In this document: piece by piece, positions 32,955 through 36,186 of the stretch | Position numbering within the stretch: the first letter of the stretch is position 1 | Layout of the letters: the number at the start of each line of letters is the position of its first letter | Assembly (NCBI GenBank): GCA_013911975.1 | Contig: JACESF010000044.1 | Location: 1 to 36,186, forward strand | DNA: 36,186 bases | Source of the DNA: Hyphomicrobiales bacterium | GTDB taxonomy: Bacteria; Pseudomonadota; Alphaproteobacteria; Rhizobiales; Xanthobacteraceae | Reading direction: 5' to 3' | Notes under the pieces: generated by a model | Databases searched by the model: none | What the model was told of the DNA's origin: nothing | What the model saw: the letters and a program-made list of their open reading frames with translations, nothing else | Position numbers and translations under genes: made by a program

Positions 32955-33722
32955 TTATTTTTGGATGTCGCCGGTGTCCACATAGGCGGCAATGGCGGCG
33001 CGCGCCTCGGTGACGAGCGTCTGGACGTGGCCTTCGAGTCGATAGGCGGGGCCCGCCACCAGCAGGCAGAAATGGCGGTCCGGCAGCGGCAGGGGAATGG
33101 CCACGCCCAGCAGGTCCGGCGAGTAGCCGTTATTGTTGAAGAACCAGCCGCGCGCGAGCGAGAGGGCGATCTCCGCCTCCACTTCCTGCCGGTTCATGAG
33201 CGAGGCGGGCGCGAAGCGCTCATACTCCGCCTTGTCGAGGATGGCCGCCCGTTCCTTCGGCGAGAACAGGGACAGGATCGCCCGCCCCGCCGAGGTGGCG
33301 TAAAGCGGCACGCGCTGGCCCACATGGGCGAAGTAGCGGATGGGATTGGTGGATTCCACCACCTCCACGAACACCGCGCTGGTGCCGGACGGCGCGGCGA
33401 GGATGGCGGTCTCCCCGGTGCGGGCGGCGAGGCTCTCCACCATGGCCTTGAGGGCGTCGGAGACCGGCCCGTCGGTGACGATGGCCTGCGCCAGCTTCAG
33501 GAGGCGGGGCGTGGGATAATAGCCAGAGCGATGGCGCAGCTCGTAGAGATAGCCGGCCTTGCTGAGCGTCTCGATGAGGTTGAACGTGCTGGAGCGCGGC
33601 CAGCCGAAATGATCCGCGATCTCGGACAGCGTGGCCGGCGACTTGCGCTCCGCGAACAGCTCCAGAATCTGCAGCGCGAATGCCACCTGCTTGACGATCA
33701 TCGATGATCCATTCCCACCCAT
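32955..33722 (-). CDS. IclR-family transcriptional regulator
   Basis: The 255-residue protein has a winged helix (residues ~10-75) with VKQVAFALQILELFAERKSP and the recognition region WPRSSTFNLIETLSKAGYLYE, then an IclR effector domain with YFAHVGQRVPLYATSAGRAIL and FNNNGYSPDLLGVAIPLPL. It is upstream of the MaoC-TRAP operon in the same direction and probably controls it, with an organic acid or acyl-CoA-derived metabolite as effector. The start is uncertain: ATG at 33722 (chosen) or at 33701. A 14-bp perfect palindrome covers the second ATG. An even longer frame to 33767 uses a TTG with no support. Confidence 0.9.
   Translation of the reverse strand: MGGNGSSMIVKQVAFALQILELFAERKSPATLSEIADHFGWPRSSTFNLIETLSKAGYLYELRHRSGYYPTPRLLKLAQAIVTDGPVSDALKAMVESLAARTGETAILAAPSGTSAVFVEVVESTNPIRYFAHVGQRVPLYATSAGRAILSLFSPKERAAILDKAEYERFAPASLMNRQEVEAEIALSLARGWFFNNNGYSPDLLGVAIPLPLPDRHFCLLVAGPAYRLEGHVQTLVTEARAAIAAYVDTGDIQK
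33696..33709. promoter_or_regulatory. Palindrome at the IclR start, candidate operator
   Basis: GATCATCGATGATC is a perfect 14-bp palindrome overlapping the second possible IclR start codon. A related CATGATCATG palindrome is at 32843-32852, upstream of the MaoC-TRAP operon, with further GATCAT copies beside it. Shared GATCAT half-sites at both places suggest autoregulation by the IclR protein. Confidence 0.4.
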
Positions 33723-33895
33723 GCCCTTACGGGCGGGACCATATCCCAGGGGCAGACGGCTTTTCAATCAGCGCGAAGCACCCATAAAACCTGCCGCCAC
33801 GACGCATAATACAGCGGAAATACGCACGTTCCCCAAAGGTGATCCAGAATAACGACGTCCCGCCGCCCAGGAGCCTCCAAAGGCTGCGCTCCGCC

Positions 33896-35107
33896 TCAGG
33901 CGGCGGCGGAGGGGACGGCCGCGCCCTGGGCGATCAAGGCGTCGATCTCGCCCTCGGTGAGGCCCGCCTCGGACAGGACCTGCCGCGTATGCTCCCCGAG
34001 GCGCGGCGCCGGGAGCGCGGCTTCCGGCTGCGTGCGCGACCAGGTGCTGGCGGGCTGCATCCGGCGGATCGGCCCTTCCGTCGGGTGCTCCTCATGGGCG
34101 AAGAAGCCCACCGCCCCCAGATGGGGGTCCTCCAGGATGGAATGGAGGTCGTGGAACGGCGCGAACGGGATGTCCGCCGCCTCCAGGAAGGCTTCCCACT
34201 CCGCCGTGGTGCGGTGGCGGAAGATGGCGGCCACCTCGCCATAGAGGTCGTTGATGTGGCTGTTGCGGGTGCCCATGTTGCGCAGGCGCGGGTCCGCGTC
34301 GAACGCGTCCGCCCGGCCGAGCGCCGCGTAGAAGCTGCGCCATTGCTTGTCGTTGTAGAGCAGCGCGCAGATATAGCCGTCGCGGGTCTGGTAGGGCCGG
34401 CGGTGCTTGGTGAGCAGGCGGGGATAGCCGCCCCCGTCCAGCGGCGGGTCGAAGGTGAGCCCGCCCAGATGGTCGGCGGCGATCACGCTCACCAGCGTCT
34501 CGAACATGGGCACGTCCACCCGCTGGCCCTCGCCGGTCTTGGACCGGTGCACCAAGGCGGCGCAGATGGCGCCCACGGCGGCGAGGCCGACGATGCGGTC
34601 GGCGATGGCGGAGGGCACGTAGCGCGGCCCCTCCTCGCTCACCTGCGCGATCAGGAAGGGAATGAGGCTGGCGCCCTGGATGAGGTCGTCATAGGCGGGG
34701 CGCGCCGCATAGGGGCCGTTCTGGCCGTAGCCGAACATGCCCGCATAGACGATGTCGGGGCGCACCGCGCGCAGGTCCTCATAGGCGAGGCCGAGGCGCG
34801 CCATGGCCTGCGGGCGGATATTGTAGGCGATCACGTCGGCGCCTTCCGCCATCTTGAGCAGAGCGGCGCGTCCGCCCGTGCTCTTCAGGTCCAGCACCAC
34901 GCTGCGCTTGGACCCGTTGGCGTTGAGAAACAGCCCGCCCATGCCGGGGGAGCGGCCGGGGCCGATGAGGCGCACCGGGTCGCCGGCGGGGGATTCCACC
35001 TTGATGACGTCCGCGCCCATGTCGCCCAGCATCTGGGTGGCGGACGGGCCCATCATGACGGTGGTGAGGTCGAGGATTCGGGTTCCGGAAAGGGGGCCCA
35101 CGGTCAT
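33896..35107 (-). CDS. Family III (CaiB/BaiF) CoA-transferase (second copy)
   Basis: The 403-residue protein begins VGPLSGTRILDLTTVMMGPSATQMLGDMGADVIKVE, here counted as one standard N-terminal region, then NANGSKRSVVLDLKS and GQNGPYAARPAYDDLI, in which D140 is the likely catalytic Asp. The C-terminus has LGEHTRQVL. I chose the ATG at 35107, preceded by AGGGATGGA; a GTG at 35161 would add 18 residues without a good ribosome site. It is divergent from the enoyl-CoA hydratase gene (172 bp between starts), and together they look like a small beta-oxidation-like unit. Relative to the transferase at 7828 it shares only family motifs. Donor and acceptor are not known. Confidence 0.92.
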   Translation of the reverse strand: MTVGPLSGTRILDLTTVMMGPSATQMLGDMGADVIKVESPAGDPVRLIGPGRSPGMGGLFLNANGSKRSVVLDLKSTGGRAALLKMAEGADVIAYNIRPQAMARLGLAYEDLRAVRPDIVYAGMFGYGQNGPYAARPAYDDLIQGASLIPFLIAQVSEEGPRYVPSAIADRIVGLAAVGAICAALVHRSKTGEGQRVDVPMFETLVSVIAADHLGGLTFDPPLDGGGYPRLLTKHRRPYQTRDGYICALLYNDKQWRSFYAALGRADAFDADPRLRNMGTRNSHINDLYGEVAAIFRHRTTAEWEAFLEAADIPFAPFHDLHSILEDPHLGAVGFFAHEEHPTEGPIRRMQPASTWSRTQPEAALPAPRLGEHTRQVLSEAGLTEGEIDALIAQGAAVPSAAA

Positions 35108-35227
35108 TCCATCCCTGTTTCGGGTCGCGGCGGCGGGCAGGCCCCGCTTCGTCGCGTCCACCGCGATGGCGCGGATGCGGGCGCAAGCCCTGCGGCTGGA
35201 CTTTCACGGTGCTAAAGGACATGGTGT

Positions 35228-35248
35228 TTTTCGTCAATACGATGAAAA
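35228..35248. promoter_or_regulatory. Inverted repeat in the CoA-transferase/ECH divergent region
   Basis: TTTTCGTC (35228-35235) and GATGAAAA (35241-35248) match as an inverted repeat in seven of eight positions around AATAC. It lies 32 bp before the ECH start and 121 bp before the CoA-transferase start, in an A/T-rich patch that also holds CATATATG at 35255-35262. It may be an operator for a regulator shared by both genes. Confidence 0.4.
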
Positions 35249-35279
35249 TAATCACATATATGATGAATGGAGACGCAAC

Positions 35280-35996
35280 GTGCTTCGCCTGATCAGCGTC
35301 GAGCGCCAGGGACCGGCGGCGATCATCACCTTCCAGCGCCCCGAAGCCATGAATGCGTGGACCTTCGCCATGCGCGCGGACGTGATCGCCGCCATGGCGG
35401 AAGCGGACGCGGACGCGGACGTGCGGGCGGTGATCTTCACCGGCGCCGGGCCGCGTGCCTTCGGCGCCGGGCAGGACCTGAAGGAACCCGGCCCCACCCT
35501 GGAGACGGCGGATGCCTGGATCGACCAGTGGGCGGCGCTGTTCGGCACTCTGCGCGGCCTCTCCAAGCCCAGCATCGCGGCGCTCAACGGCGTGGCGGCG
35601 GGCTCGTCCTTCCAGTTCGCGCTCATGGCGGATTTCCGCGTCGCCCATGAGGGGGTGCGCATGGGCCAGCCGGAGATCAATTCCGGCGTCGCCAGCGCCA
35701 TGGGGCCGTGGATCATCCGCGAGACGCTGGGCGCGGCCCATGCCGCCGACCTCTGCCTGTCCGGCCGCATCATGGGCGGCGAGGAATGCCGGCGGCTCGG
35801 CCTGTTCAACCGGGTGGTGACGGCGCCGGACGAGGTGGTGCCGGAAGCGGTGCGCCTCGCCGGTGAGCTGGCGACGAAGCCGGAACGGGCCATGCGCCTC
35901 ACCAAGGCCCGGCTGCGCGACCTGTCGGAGGCCGGCTTCCGCGAGGCGCTGGACCGCTGGCGGAGCATGCTGCGGGAGACGCTGGCGAGGGCGTGA
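35280..35996 (+). CDS. Enoyl-CoA hydratase/isomerase family protein
   Basis: Crotonase-fold proteins act on acyl-CoA thioesters through an oxyanion hole. The 238-residue protein has VRAVIFTGAGPRAFGAGQDL, the oxyanion segment AALNGVAAGSSFQFALMADFRVA and GQPEINSGVASAMGPW with the conserved PEI Glu (E164 in rat hydratase). At the position of the other catalytic Glu (E144) it has Gln, judged by spacing to the Asp of LMAD. The start is a GTG with GGAGA about 6 nt upstream; no ATG is available in frame nearby. It diverges from the CoA-transferase. It may be a hydratase with altered activity, an isomerase or a hydrolase. Confidence 0.88.
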   Translation: MLRLISVERQGPAAIITFQRPEAMNAWTFAMRADVIAAMAEADADADVRAVIFTGAGPRAFGAGQDLKEPGPTLETADAWIDQWAALFGTLRGLSKPSIAALNGVAAGSSFQFALMADFRVAHEGVRMGQPEINSGVASAMGPWIIRETLGAAHAADLCLSGRIMGGEECRRLGLFNRVVTAPDEVVPEAVRLAGELATKPERAMRLTKARLRDLSEAGFREALDRWRSMLRETLARA

Positions 35997-36080
35997 GGGA
36001 AGAGGCCCGCGCGCCCGCGAGACGTGCGCTCCTGGTCCCCCTCGCTTGCGCTTTGCACCTCCTCGCTTGCGCTCGGCCCC

Positions 36081-36186
36081 CTCCCAACCCTCCCCCGCAA
36101 GCGGGAGAGGGCTTTGGCGCCCGTCCGGCACGGGCGTCGGGCCGGGCTGATCGGCTCCCAACCCTCCCCCGCAGGCGGGAGAGGGC
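36081..36186. repeat. Two copies of a 32-bp G+C-rich palindromic repeat at the right edge
   Basis: The 32-bp unit CTCCCAACCCTCCCCCGCAA and onward at 36081-36112 recurs at 36155-36186 with a single A/G change, 74 bp apart start to start. Each contains a hairpin of the CCCGC/GCGGG kind. The second copy ends exactly at the window edge, so it may continue. The preceding DNA has a 13-bp direct repeat CCTCGCTTGCGCT at 36040 and 36061. The 190 bp from 35997 to the edge hold no supportable gene and look like intergenic REP-type repeats. Confidence 0.65.

Noticed and set aside
34854..35279. Upstream extension of the enoyl-CoA hydratase frame
   Set aside because: It would run through the CoA-transferase start and an A/T-rich promoter region. 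The crotonase fold begins right after the GTG at 35280, which has a ribosome site.
36040..36186. CRISPR array
   Set aside because: Only two copies, palindromic across the whole unit, with a spacing of about 42 bp between units and no cas genes; REP-type repeat is a simpler reading.

Overview
The window is GC-rich chromosomal DNA, densely packed with catabolic genes, transporters and their regulators. Base composition, gene content (Bug/TctC-type receptors, family III CoA-transferases, IclR regulators, TRAP and MalFGK-type transporters) and the palindromic intergenic repeats suggest an alphaproteobacterium, probably Hyphomicrobiales (a Xanthobacter-, Ancylobacter- or Bradyrhizobium-like organism). 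That placement is inference. I saw no rRNA, tRNA, CRISPR array, transposase or phage gene.

Layout. (1) 1-3658: a branched-chain 2-oxoacid dehydrogenase operon on the minus strand (small ACT-like protein, E1 alpha, E1 beta, E2). E2 runs off the left edge and its linker carries a perfect 35-bp inverted repeat. A divergent Lrp/AsnC regulator (BkdR-like) faces the operon. (2) 3840-9111, plus strand: acyl-CoA synthetase, double-hotdog FAS1-like/MaoC dehydratase, a Bug-type receptor and a family III CoA-transferase. A clear sigma70-like promoter overlaps tandem dyad operators upstream. (3) 9121-20382, minus strand: ten genes in one direction. They are a LacI regulator, an alkyl-DHAP-synthase-like flavoenzyme, an FGGY kinase, a complete ABC importer (ATPase, binding protein, two permeases), an SDR, a glycerol-dehydrogenase-like enzyme and finally an IclR regulator. 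A 20-bp palindrome with central CG lies just downstream of lacI, before the flavoenzyme gene. This looks like a polyol or sugar-alcohol uptake and oxidation system. (4) 20510-25317: a gamma-glutamyltransferase-family hydrolase and a GntR/FCD regulator (minus), then divergently a second Bug receptor and a metallo-beta-lactamase-fold protein (plus), with a strong terminator between the last two. (5) 25361-25559: a long nested inverted repeat of REP/BIME type. (6) 25556-33722, minus strand: IclR regulator, MaoC-like protein, complete TRAP transporter, acyl-CoA dehydrogenase, acyl-CoA synthetase, alpha/beta hydrolase and cupin. Several of these overlap by 1-8 nt. (7) 33896-35996: a family III CoA-transferase and a divergent enoyl-CoA hydratase, then 190 bp of non-coding repeats to the right edge.

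How they work together. Blocks 2, 6 and 7 each combine carboxylate capture with CoA activation and beta-oxidation-like chemistry; block 1 oxidises branched-chain 2-oxoacids to acyl-CoAs; block 3 probably feeds an oxidised and phosphorylated polyol into central metabolism. No substrate can be read from the sequence. The most unusual points are an ACT-domain gene heading the bkd operon, the AGPS-like enzyme in a polyol cassette, several enzymes with substituted catalytic residues, and several well-formed candidate operators.
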